Both the position numbers and the translations under genes were made by a program. Below the pieces are notes generated by a model that was not told the DNA's origin, searched no databases, and was given only the letters and a program-made list of their open reading frames with translations. Shown here in pieces: positions 1 through 5,712 of a stretch of DNA of 7,393 nucleotides. Positions within the stretch are counted from its first letter, which is position 1. Each line of letters opens with the position of its first letter. The DNA comes from Bacteriovoracaceae bacterium. GTDB taxonomy: Bacteria > Bdellovibrionota > Bacteriovoracia > Bacteriovoracales > Bacteriovoracaceae. Location of the stretch: positions 1 through 7,393 of the forward strand of contig CANEVK010000145.1 of NCBI GenBank assembly GCA_947442115.1, given 5' to 3'.

Positions 1-13
1 GAAGATCAATTTC

Positions 14-763
14 ATGAGTGGAGGAAAATCTTTTCAGGGTCTCATTCGCTATTATCCTCTTTTAAAAGGCGCCCCCGAATCGAAATCAATTGAGTTGTAT
101 GATTCTGGCTTAAGTCATTTTCGTTCAGATGATCTTTTACTGGCGGAAAGAGATTTAAGTCTAGCCCTCCAGTTTAATCCCCATTTCGCTGATGCGTACG
201 AGGCCCTAGGAGTTATGTTAGGACGCCAAGACCGTTTCCAAGAGGCAATATCGCTCATGGAAAAGCTGACTGAGGTTGATCCTGACTCCACAATGGCGCA
301 TACCAATCTTTCGCTTTTCCTCATGAAGCTAGGAAAAATTGAAGAAGCTGAGAATCACAAGTCTCTTGCGACGATGAAGTCATTTAAAAAGTTTGGCGAT
401 GAAGCTCGTGAGAAAGAAGCTTCCGCGCAAAAAATGAAAGCTGAGATTGAAGAATGGTCGAGGCGAGAAAAAATGTTTCGTGAAGTCCTGGAAATCGATC
501 CTGAGGATACTCTCGCAAATTATGGCCTTGGTTCAATTGCTGTCGAAAAAAGAGATTGGGCATCGGCGAAGGATTTCTTGGAGAGTGTTTTGAAAGCAGA
601 CCCAAAGTATTCCGTGGCTTATCTCGCACTAGGTAAAGCGTACAATGGACTTGGCCTCCTCGAAGAGGCGAAGTTAACATTTTCCGAGGGAATAAAAGTA
701 GCTGCAGCCAAGGGTGATTTCATGCCGGCCAACCAGATGCAAAGTGAACTCGATCGTCTTTAA
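14..763 (+). CDS. TPR-repeat protein, possibly 5'-incomplete
   Basis: The 249-aa product is built of tetratricopeptide repeats, which form helical scaffolds for protein-protein contacts; no catalytic domain is visible. Repeat-like units run at about residues 25-57, 58-91 (ADAYEALGVMLGRQDRFQEA), 92-125, 166-198 (LANYGLGSIAVEKRDWASA) and 199-232. A charged, probably coiled helix (about 125-155, rich in K, E and R) separates the two repeat blocks. There is no signal peptide in the visible part, so it is probably cytoplasmic. The ATG has a GAAG nine bases upstream as a possible ribosome site, but the frame stays open to the window edge (K-I-N-F before the Met), so the true start may lie outside. 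The stop overlaps by 4 bases the stop of the convergent HExxH gene. The TPR assignment is sure; the specific role is unknown. Confidence 0.85.
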   Translation: MSGGKSFQGLIRYYPLLKGAPESKSIELYDSGLSHFRSDDLLLAERDLSLALQFNPHFADAYEALGVMLGRQDRFQEAISLMEKLTEVDPDSTMAHTNLSLFLMKLGKIEEAENHKSLATMKSFKKFGDEAREKEASAQKMKAEIEEWSRREKMFREVLEIDPEDTLANYGLGSIAVEKRDWASAKDFLESVLKADPKYSVAYLALGKAYNGLGLLEEAKLTFSEGIKVAAAKGDFMPANQMQSELDRL

Positions 764-1995
764 TCTTTTTTGTACATTTTCTTCTTACTTCTCAATTCTG
801 CTGTTAAGGCCTGAAGATCTTTTTTGTGACGAATGATTCTTCTTTCCCACTTTGGGATTTTTGCTTCAAACTTTTTAAGTTCTTTCTGCTGGGCCATTAC
901 AATCTTCCAACCCGTCTCAGTGATGAGCTTCTTTTTCCTCGCCCATTTTAGATCCTCAAAACTGTATTTCAACATGTGAAATTCTTCAACCGCTCGCCAA
1001 AGGATTTTTTCTTTTTCTTTCGGAGAGAACTTATACCAAATGTTATCTATGTCTGTATTAGCGAGGTCGGAAAAGAGCTTAAACGCCCAATAGAATGTGA
1101 AGTAGGCGTGATAGATCCCACGAAGAGGACGAGCTGTTCTTCGCCAAGGGCTGTAATAGATGACATCAGCTGGCTCATCGATGAGCTTCACTAGATTCAG
1201 ATAATGATTAAGATGATGATGTCCGTTCTCGTGAAGAAGATCGTCCATAAGGTCGACGAAGTCTCTGTCGTAAAAATTGATCATCGACACACCTGGAAAC
1301 TCCTGGTGCGAGTAACTAACAAACTCTTTATTGTGAATGGGTATAACTTTATCTGTGAAGGCTGAGAGGCGCTCCCAAGATGACGGGGAGAATTTTTTTA
1401 TCAATTTGTAGGCGAGATCAATTTTTTGTGAAAAAACTTTCATCTCTTTCAAAGAGTGAGTGAGAAGATCGAGATCTTTACCCTCAAGAGAGAGAGTTGT
1501 TCCCAGCAGAGGTGAGATTTTCCCCTCGCGGATTCTTTCACCCAGAACACTTTGAATTCGGTATGAGGGAGATGTGGCGTCTATTTTTTCGACGTGTCTT
1601 TTCCCGAGAGTTAGTAAGTGAGCTTCGTACGGCTTAAGAGTTGCTACAGAAGCTTGTTGAACTGATTTGCCATTGTTAAGACTTTTGAGAAAAACATCTG
1701 CGAATTCAGAGTCGTTCCAAATATCAAAAATCAGATCCTCGTCGCGACTAAGACCATCTTCATTCCCTTCACGGGGTTGTGCACTCTTGAGATAGAAAAA
1801 TGTCTCAAGCTGCTCGAGGTAGAACCAATTAAAATTGGAGTATTGAGAGAGAAGTTGTTCGTGATCTTTCATCCAAGACTTAAGCACGCTCGCAGGCATA
1901 CGCGCCAAATTCAATCGTATCTTTTTCCATTTTACAGAATACCGTGAACGTATTCTGGATTTAAGGCGACGATATTGTAGGGGAGAATAAATCAT
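760..1995 (-). CDS. HExxH-motif protein, putative alpha-ketoglutarate-dependent peptide beta-hydroxylase
   Basis: The 411-aa product has the sequence HENGHHHLNHYLNL at residues 255-268, an HExxH metal site (H255, E256, H259). It is preceded by a Ser/Pro-Gly stretch (SYSHQEFPGVSMINF, 227-241) and followed by SPWRRTARPLRGIYHAYFTF (282-301), with R289-P290, G293 and H296. This order matches the HEXXH domain first noted beside radical SAM peptide maturases. Members are now known to include Fe(II)/alpha-ketoglutarate-dependent peptide beta-hydroxylases that use the two HExxH histidines and a later histidine, probably H296 here. The N-terminal 200 residues and the Lys/Arg-rich C-terminal helix (about 365-411) are not recognised. 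The ATG is the only reasonable start because a TGA lies in frame 27 bases upstream, although no clear Shine-Dalgarno is seen. No radical SAM gene or precursor peptide adjoins it. A zinc metalloprotease is the alternative reading, but the RP..G..H tail argues against it. Confidence 0.7.
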   Translation of the reverse strand: MIYSPLQYRRLKSRIRSRYSVKWKKIRLNLARMPASVLKSWMKDHEQLLSQYSNFNWFYLEQLETFFYLKSAQPREGNEDGLSRDEDLIFDIWNDSEFADVFLKSLNNGKSVQQASVATLKPYEAHLLTLGKRHVEKIDATSPSYRIQSVLGERIREGKISPLLGTTLSLEGKDLDLLTHSLKEMKVFSQKIDLAYKLIKKFSPSSWERLSAFTDKVIPIHNKEFVSYSHQEFPGVSMINFYDRDFVDLMDDLLHENGHHHLNHYLNLVKLIDEPADVIYYSPWRRTARPLRGIYHAYFTFYWAFKLFSDLANTDIDNIWYKFSPKEKEKILWRAVEEFHMLKYSFEDLKWARKKKLITETGWKIVMAQQKELKKFEAKIPKWERRIIRHKKDLQALTAELRSKKKMYKKD

Positions 1996-1996
1996 A

Positions 1997-2008
1997 AAAA
2001 GTGGCTGG
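1997..2008. repeat. 12-base direct repeat, copy 1 (candidate attachment site)
   Basis: AAAAGTGGCTGG here is identical to 5701-5712, where it covers the encoded CCA end, discriminator and last acceptor bases of the tRNA-Asn gene plus four bases beyond. Both copies lie in the same orientation. This one sits immediately upstream of the HExxH gene start. It may be the far junction of an element inserted at the tRNA 3' end, but 12 bases is short and could be chance. Confidence 0.35.
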
Positions 2009-2043
2009 TCGGTTCTCGGTCATCCGAACTTTTCACTCCGCCA

Positions 2044-2418
2044 GTGTTCCTGACTGATTTTATTGACTATTCTGGTGTGCGTCCAGAAGAAAGTCTCAGT
2101 TCACTCCTCGAAAAGTACCAAGAACAGGGCCTCAGTTTGAGACAAATTACAGCCCTTAGTGTTCACTCCCGTGATCGCATTACAGAGCGTCTTAAAGAAA
2201 CCGGGGTGAAACTTCGACCGCATAATCCGGCACGAAAGCAAGCTTTTAGTGAGGCCCAAATTAATGAGCTGATGCATCACATGAGGAAGAAGGGAAAGAC
2301 CTATCGTGAAATTGCCGAGCAGCTCACAAGGATCAAGGCGAAGTCAAAGACTGGTAAGACTCAGTGGCATCCTATGATGGTTAAGAGGATGCTTGGCTTT
2401 AAAATCGAAGCCCTTTGA
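2044..2418 (+). CDS. Small double helix-turn-helix DNA-binding protein, resolvase-associated type
   Basis: The 124-aa product appears to have two HTH modules. The first, about residues 19-55 (LEKYQEQGLSLRQITALSV...ITERLKETGV), has the pattern of resolvase or sigma-like HTHs. The second, about 70-118 (INELMHHMRKKGKTYREIAEQ... then SKTGKTQWHPMMVKRMLG), resembles the DNA-binding segment of serine recombinases, in which an 'IA..L' helix is followed by 'G..W....V..IL'. No catalytic recombinase domain is present. The start is weak: GTG at 2044 lacks a Shine-Dalgarno, and there is no ATG, GTG or TTG between it and the in-frame TAG at 1978; GTG at 2077 is the alternative. The gene may therefore be a 5'-truncated remnant. 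It diverges from the HExxH gene by only 48 bases and its 3' end overlaps the PIN gene by 20 bases. A regulatory or recombination-accessory role is inferred. Confidence 0.65.
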   Translation: MFLTDFIDYSGVRPEESLSSLLEKYQEQGLSLRQITALSVHSRDRITERLKETGVKLRPHNPARKQAFSEAQINELMHHMRKKGKTYREIAEQLTRIKAKSKTGKTQWHPMMVKRMLGFKIEAL

Positions 2419-3169
2419 TTTTCTTGTAGTGAAGATTATCAGGGATGAGAACGGCTTTCTCGCTATTGGACGCAAGCACGGAATAGGCAATATCAAAATC
2501 CGCACTAACAATAAATGGAAACTTTGAGCAGTTCAAAACATTAACGAGCATAGAATCATTTGATGAGAGACATGTTTGTTCACTAATGGAATACATTTTA
2601 TGCCAATGAACCTTCTCATTCATATATAGAGAAAGTTCCTCTCCCCTGAGGTCAATATAGTTTAGATTTAGTTCTTCAGAAAGAATGCTCCATGACTCAA
2701 ATAATTTTCCTGACAAGTATTCATTACAAAGCTGAACCCACCCAATTTGTCCTGATTGAGTTCTTGGCATGAATGATTCTTTGCAATCCTTAATTCTCGA
2801 ATCAGTAAGAAGGGGAAGTGCATCGCTCGCAGCTTGAGCATCAATCCAAGTTTTTTGAGCACGAAGAACTTTCTGTGTAGCCACTGAAATTCTCCACTTA
2901 GAACTTGCAGAAAGCATACCCATCATAGTTTCAGTGATGATAAAGCGTCTTCTTATATCTACAAATTCAGATCGAGTTGTAACTGTAGTAAAAATGGGGA
3001 TACGATACTCGGCAAGTTTTTCAAAAAGAAATTCAGCATCTTCATAAAACGGGTGAAGCTCATCAGTTACAGCAATAAGAAATTGTGTATCAACTAAACA
3101 TCCTTGAACTGGTGAGTTTAGTTTCTTGAAATACTGATCAATTTCTGAAAACGGAAGAGCTTGTCCCAA
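2399..3169 (-). CDS. Long PIN-domain protein, putative ribonuclease toxin
   Basis: PIN domains are metal-dependent RNases with a cluster of acidic residues. Numbered from the proposed TTG start (256 aa), the first acidic residue is D27 in GCLVDTQFLIA. E68 and D71 lie in IFTTVTTRSEFVDIRRR, the typical second strand and helix. D205 lies in SSNDSML, and D224/D226 in IVSADFDIAYS, the usual late 'D.D' strand. Together these give the expected PIN constellation. VapC toxins are near 130 aa; here about 135 residues separate the second and third acidic positions, so this is a longer, non-classical type. The TTG at 3169 is preferred: AGGA sits 7 bases upstream, and it follows the stop of the upstream small gene by one base, implying coupled translation. 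An ATG at 3220 would add 17 residues (MKELLLVLFILLRQEFN) overlapping the small gene, with a poor ribosome site. The PIN fold is well supported; toxin activity is inferred from context. Confidence 0.72.
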   Translation of the reverse strand: MGQALPFSEIDQYFKKLNSPVQGCLVDTQFLIAVTDELHPFYEDAEFLFEKLAEYRIPIFTTVTTRSEFVDIRRRFIITETMMGMLSASSKWRISVATQKVLRAQKTWIDAQAASDALPLLTDSRIKDCKESFMPRTQSGQIGWVQLCNEYLSGKLFESWSILSEELNLNYIDLRGEELSLYMNEKVHWHKMYSISEQTCLSSNDSMLVNVLNCSKFPFIVSADFDIAYSVLASNSEKAVLIPDNLHYKKIKGLRF

Positions 3170-3170
3170 A

Positions 3171-3392
3171 TTAAATTCCTGCCTCAGGAGTATGAAGAGA
3201 ACGAGCAGCAATTCCTTCATCTTTTTGAATATCTTTCTTGATTTGATTTTTCTCACTGATGTGAGTGACTTCTTCGATGATTTTGACAAGCTCAGGAGAT
3301 GGTTCTTTTCGGCGTAAATCATCAAGACGCTTACGGGCCTTTGCTAGTCCTCCCTTAGATGGGATCTTCACTTCATTTTTAAATTCTGTCAT
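3171..3392 (-). CDS. Putative antitoxin partner of the PIN protein
   Basis: This small, charged 73-aa protein lies immediately upstream of the PIN gene and is coupled to it: its TAA is followed after one base by the likely PIN start. The start is the ATG at 3392, which has GAGG five bases upstream; a GTG 18 bases earlier would place the ribosome site inside the gene. Residues 9-29 are basic (KIPSKGGLAKARKRLDDLRRK), which could bind DNA or contact the toxin. Residues 33-45 (SPELVKIIEEVTH) look helical, and the C-terminal part (about 50-73) is hydrophilic and probably flexible. It matches no antitoxin class that I can name (no clear ribbon-helix-helix, AbrB or Phd pattern). The antitoxin role is inferred only from size, charge, order and overlap with a PIN gene. 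Confidence 0.5.
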   Translation of the reverse strand: MTEFKNEVKIPSKGGLAKARKRLDDLRRKEPSPELVKIIEEVTHISEKNQIKKDIQKDEGIAARSLHTPEAGI

Positions 3393-3435
3393 ACATACCT
3401 CATTGGCCACTCATAAATGGAAGTGGATGCCCTCT

Positions 3436-3444
3436 AATATACCA
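3436..3444 (-). promoter_or_regulatory. Extended -10 promoter for the antitoxin-PIN pair
   Basis: On the minus strand TGGTATATT forms an extended -10 element (TGnTATATT) about 44 bases before the antitoxin ATG; no convincing -35 is seen. Just downstream, CCACT (3426-3422) and AGTGG (3411-3407) form short inverted arms 10 bases apart. They sit near the expected transcript start and could be an autoregulatory operator. This is inference from pattern only. Confidence 0.35.
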
Positions 3445-3591
3445 CAGCTAAATCAGGTGCAGGGTATTGAAAACACAGGGTTTGAAAGCATAGGTAGCAC
3501 GAAGTTTTTAGCATGATTAAATATTTTTGTCCAAGCTCATCTGGGATCAGAAAGACAAATTTTTATTTTTCACTTTGGGGTTGATTGATAA

Positions 3592-3608
3592 CCAGTTTTT
3601 TAAACTGG
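3592..3608. repeat. Inverted repeat, 7-bp stem
   Basis: CCAGTTT and AAACTGG flank a three-base TTT loop. It has no T-tract on either side, so it does not look like an ordinary terminator. It is the first of three closely spaced perfect inverted repeats in the otherwise empty stretch between the antitoxin gene (start 3392) and the original end of the broken GNAT gene (3712). Confidence 0.5.
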
Positions 3609-3628
3609 GCTCATATTAGTTTAGTTGC

Positions 3629-3660
3629 CAAGAACATCATCAGATGTTCTTGTTCCTTTT
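3629..3660 (+). terminator. Hairpin with T-rich tail, terminator-like
   Basis: CAAGAACATC and GATGTTCTTG form a perfect 10-bp stem around a 4-base loop (ATCA), followed on the + strand by TTCCTTTT. This is the shape of an intrinsic terminator, although the stem is AT-rich and no gene runs into it on the + strand. On the minus strand the flank has no T-tract. It may instead be an operator or a structured RNA element in the leader region between the two minus-strand genes. Confidence 0.35.
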
Positions 3661-3667
3661 AGACATG

Positions 3668-3682
3668 ATTTAAAAATTAAAT
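3668..3682. repeat. AT-only inverted repeat, 6-bp stem
   Basis: ATTTAA and TTAAAT surround a central AAA. It is the third inverted repeat within 91 bases. Being purely AT it is easily produced by chance, and it is noted mainly because it sits beside two better ones. Confidence 0.3.
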
Positions 3683-3711
3683 GGTGTGCTCCAACTAGAC
3701 GACTTTCTACT

Positions 3712-4170
3712 TCAATCCACAATCGGCTTAAACATTCGGTATCGCCCTGCTTCGGTTATTGAATCCAACTTATATCCTAATTTTTCTTAAGCTTTTATTG
3801 CGGGATGGTTTTCAGGATCAACATGAAGCCAAAGTCGGTCGAAGCTGAAATGTTCTCGAGCATATTTTTCAGCGAGTCTAAGCATTTCATAAATTATTCC
3901 TTGTCCTCTATAAGTTTTATCCAGAATAACGAAACAGATGTAGAGCTGAGTTTGCTCTCTTGATTTCAGCAGAATATGACCGATGTACTTGCCATCTTTT
4001 TTGTAGAGCAAAGATCCAAACTTTTCGGATGTACTTAAAAAATCATTCCATTCATTGATACACAATGGGTACTTCGCTCCTGGCCAAGCCCTTTGAAGAT
4101 CATCTTTGTCTGCGTAGAGATTTTTTAGAATTTCATAATCAATTGTATGGTTAAGGACGATTTCAATCAT
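3712..4170 (-). pseudogene. GNAT-family N-acetyltransferase interrupted by an in-frame stop
   Basis: The 127-residue open part has the GNAT order: the strand YIGHILLKS (62-70), the strand LYICFVILDKTYRGQG (76-91) with the acetyl-CoA loop R88-G-Q-G91, the helix IIYEMLRLAEKYA (92-104), and LWLHVDPENHPAIKA (113-127). The family normally continues with aYEKLGY. Here a TAA (3789-3787) stands exactly at that tyrosine codon. Reading on in frame gives 24 further codons (EKLGYKLDSITEAGRYRMF, then KPIVD) to a TGA at 3714-3712, a complete GNAT C-terminus. One base change from TAT or TAC explains the break. The lost tyrosine is the usual general acid in GNATs, so the truncated product is probably inactive. 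The motif also has Ile where Gly or Ala normally follows (RGQGII). A TAA directly precedes the ATG in frame, fixing the start, and no clear Shine-Dalgarno is seen. Confidence 0.85.
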
Positions 4171-4312
4171 TTAAACCAAGAATAAATCTATCTACTGAGA
4201 ATAGAAAGATCGAAAATTGTATGGTTGGGTAAAATAGTTCGCCTGATGAGATGAGTTTCGAACTTCTTGTCTATAGGGTGATATATTTTGTTGCAGCCAC
4301 CTGGTTTAACTC

Positions 4313-5026
4313 CTATTCTCGTGGTTTCTTGGGTTTGTCTAAGTTGTTCACTTTAGTCTCGTCAGGCTTTGCTCTGAGAAAAACATAGCCCCTGCTATTT
4401 TTAACGATAACACCATCTATAATGTCTCTTTCTACGAGATAGATCGTATCGGCTTTGTGAAGCCATCCGTAGCCTTCAACGAGATACTGAATGATAAGGT
4501 TTTGTTTGTTCTTTTTGATATCAATGATCTTTTTCTTAACTCCAGAAATAGGAACCTCTATGATTTTACCTGGTTTGCCTCCTTCTTTTTTCTCAATGGC
4601 CCAAACCAATTTTTCAAGTTCTTCTTCTGTCAGGCTCTTAATTTGTCTTTTCAGGTCGATGCTAGTCCACAATTGAACGTGTTTTTTATATAACTCAGTA
4701 TCATTATTGTCTTCTTTAGGTGCCCAGACCTCTATCGCTTTAGAGACTGTTCGGTTTTGGAAACTATCTTGTTTTAGAACGCCAAATATTGCTGTTCTAC
4801 CAATTTCATAATTTGGGAAGACAGCAAAGCCACCAGCTTTGCCGATAGCTCCTAGTCTTTTCACTAAAATACCATTCCCGTATCCAATATTCCCCGGATT
4901 ATTATTTCTCCAATTTCTTTGTCCACCGATGTAAATGGCGCTGGACCCATCTTTTCGATAATAAATAATTCTAAGATCATTTATTACTTCTATTCTCACA
5001 AAAGGATTTTTAGAACTGTTTGTCAT
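4313..5026 (-). CDS. RNNNPGNI-domain protein, possible cell-wall-acting effector
   Basis: The 237-aa product has a domain at about residues 36-150. Its hallmarks are R40-NNNPGNI, a GAIGKAGGFAVFPNYEIG block (59-76), WAPKEDNNDTELY (101-113), and a helical end with the acidic patch VWAIEKKEGG (141-150). I know this pattern from phage and prophage proteins often labelled 'structural protein P5', and from domains beside lysozyme-like modules in secreted toxins. The biochemical activity is not established to my knowledge. The C-terminal part (about 153-225) is beta-rich and ends in GYVFLRAKPDET, reminiscent of SH3-like domains that bind cell wall. There is no signal peptide. Its ATG overlaps the TGA of the upstream lipoprotein gene (ATGA), so the two are translationally coupled. 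A peptidoglycan-directed effector guarded by the lipoprotein is the favoured guess; a phage remnant is the alternative. Confidence 0.6.
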   Translation of the reverse strand: MTNSSKNPFVRIEVINDLRIIYYRKDGSSAIYIGGQRNWRNNNPGNIGYGNGILVKRLGAIGKAGGFAVFPNYEIGRTAIFGVLKQDSFQNRTVSKAIEVWAPKEDNNDTELYKKHVQLWTSIDLKRQIKSLTEEELEKLVWAIEKKEGGKPGKIIEVPISGVKKKIIDIKKNKQNLIIQYLVEGYGWLHKADTIYLVERDIIDGVIVKNSRGYVFLRAKPDETKVNNLDKPKKPRE

Positions 5027-5385
5027 GGCTTTTTACTTTGTGTCCGCTTGTATAACCCATCAGTCTCACCAGTCCCATGACATTGATCAGTAAAGATTAT
5101 TCCTTCATTGACTGCTTGAAAAATCAGTTTACATTGTGAATCAGTTCTATCTTTAAATGTGGCGATATTACCTTTGATATTTGCAAAAAAACCTATTGGC
5201 CTGGTTTGAGAATCTTCTAAAAGATCAATCTCTACAGCTTCTTTATCAAAATGATTCAGAACTAGAGTCGATTTGCCTGATTGATGCAGAAATGTGCCGT
5301 GCCAGGGATCGACCACGGTTTTTGTTATCTGGTAAGATCTGCATGAAGAGAATAGTACTAATATAAGCGACATAAAAATTTTCAT
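5023..5385 (-). CDS. Small periplasmic lipoprotein, possible immunity protein
   Basis: The 120-aa product begins with a lipoprotein signal, MKIFMSLILVLFSSC: a short hydrophobic core and a lipobox-like FSSC giving C15 as the lipidated residue. Arg and Ser follow it, so nothing retains it at the inner membrane and outer-membrane sorting is likely. The mature part is a small beta-rich domain (W28-HGTF..., CKLIF, then TDQCHGTG...GLYKR) with two cysteines (C85, C102) that could form a disulfide. The layout 'G.F......C.l.F.........C.G......G.Y.R' recalls small periplasmic inhibitor-type lipoproteins, but I cannot assign a named family. It is the first gene of a coupled pair with the RNNNPGNI protein, and that order fits an immunity or inhibitor role. 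No Shine-Dalgarno precedes the ATG. Confidence 0.6.
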   Translation of the reverse strand: MKIFMSLILVLFSSCRSYQITKTVVDPWHGTFLHQSGKSTLVLNHFDKEAVEIDLLEDSQTRPIGFFANIKGNIATFKDRTDSQCKLIFQAVNEGIIFTDQCHGTGETDGLYKRTQSKKP

Positions 5386-5391
5386 ATTTTT

Positions 5392-5421
5392 ATTTTAACT
5401 TTTTTAAGTGAAAGGGCACAA
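5392..5421 (-). promoter_or_regulatory. Candidate promoter of the lipoprotein-effector pair
   Basis: On the minus strand TTGTGC (5421-5416) and TAAAAT (5397-5392) are 18 bases apart. The -10 ends only six bases before the ATG, so a transcript from here would be nearly leaderless, consistent with the missing ribosome site. GGCAC (5415-5419) and GTGCC (5432-5436) form an inverted repeat over the -35 that could be an operator. The region is very AT-rich, so a chance match is possible. Confidence 0.28.
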
Positions 5422-5480
5422 GTTCTAAAGGGTGCCAGGTAAGATGCATTGCTTATTCTAATGGAGGAGAATGCCCAAGC

Positions 5481-5564
5481 TTGTCACAAAACTTGTGACA
5501 ATGAGTTCTTCCAGAATTTCAAAGCGTTCTTTTCTGGGTTCGAGCGGTTACCTCGTTGTGACAA
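5481..5564. repeat. Three copies of a 9-base motif, TTGTCACAA / TTGTGACAA
   Basis: TTGTCACAA at 5481-5489 faces its exact reverse complement TTGTGACAA at 5493-5501, three bases apart. A second TTGTGACAA lies at 5556-5564. Two inverted copies plus a third in direct orientation look like protein-binding half-sites. They fall inside the recombinase-like remnant, so codon-level coincidence (Cys-His-Lys, Cys-Asp-Asn/Lys) is also possible. Confidence 0.35.
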
Positions 5565-5700
5565 GAAAATGTTACTTAAAGCATTCATGCCGAAGATTAT
5601 TGTTCATGTGGATTTCCGAATAGAAATCAAAGTGAATTCAGCGTTCTATGAAATGTTTGAAAATACTGGAATGGAGAGTGAAAAAATAGTTCGAGCCAAT

Positions 5701-5712
5701 AAAAGTGGCTGG
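5701..5712. repeat. 12-base direct repeat, copy 2, at the tRNA-Asn 3' end
   Basis: AAAAGTGGCTGG covers the encoded CCA, the discriminator base and three acceptor bases of the tRNA gene plus five bases beyond. The identical sequence is at 1997-2008. tRNA 3' ends are classic integration targets, and a fragment resembling a recombinase lies directly next to this copy. Confidence 0.35.

Noticed and set aside
976..1194. 72-codon frame on + with a run of phenylalanines
   Set aside because: It is the antisense shadow of the Lys-rich C-terminal part of the HExxH gene.
760..1995. Ordinary secreted zinc metalloprotease based on HExxH
   Set aside because: There is no signal peptide, and the RP..G..H segment downstream matches the peptide-hydroxylase family better than known zincins.
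2001..2043. Second, degenerate tRNA-like sequence starting GTGGCTGG and containing CCGAACT
   Set aside because: Only the first 8 bases (12 with the leading A run) agree; the T-arm-like piece is shifted by 4 bases and no stems form.
3265..3516. Open frame of 83 codons on + across the antitoxin gene
   Set aside because: It is mostly the antisense of the antitoxin gene, has no ribosome site and gives a protein with no domain-like pattern.
3592..3682. CRISPR array or tandem repeats suggested by the closely spaced palindromes
   Set aside because: The three inverted repeats differ in sequence and there are no repeated units with regular spacers.
4457..4693. Two hydrophobic, Phe-rich open frames on + (4457-4693 and 4491-4676)
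   Set aside because: They are the mirror of Lys/Glu-rich codons of the RNNNPGNI gene; the Phe runs are antisense of Lys codons, not real membrane proteins.
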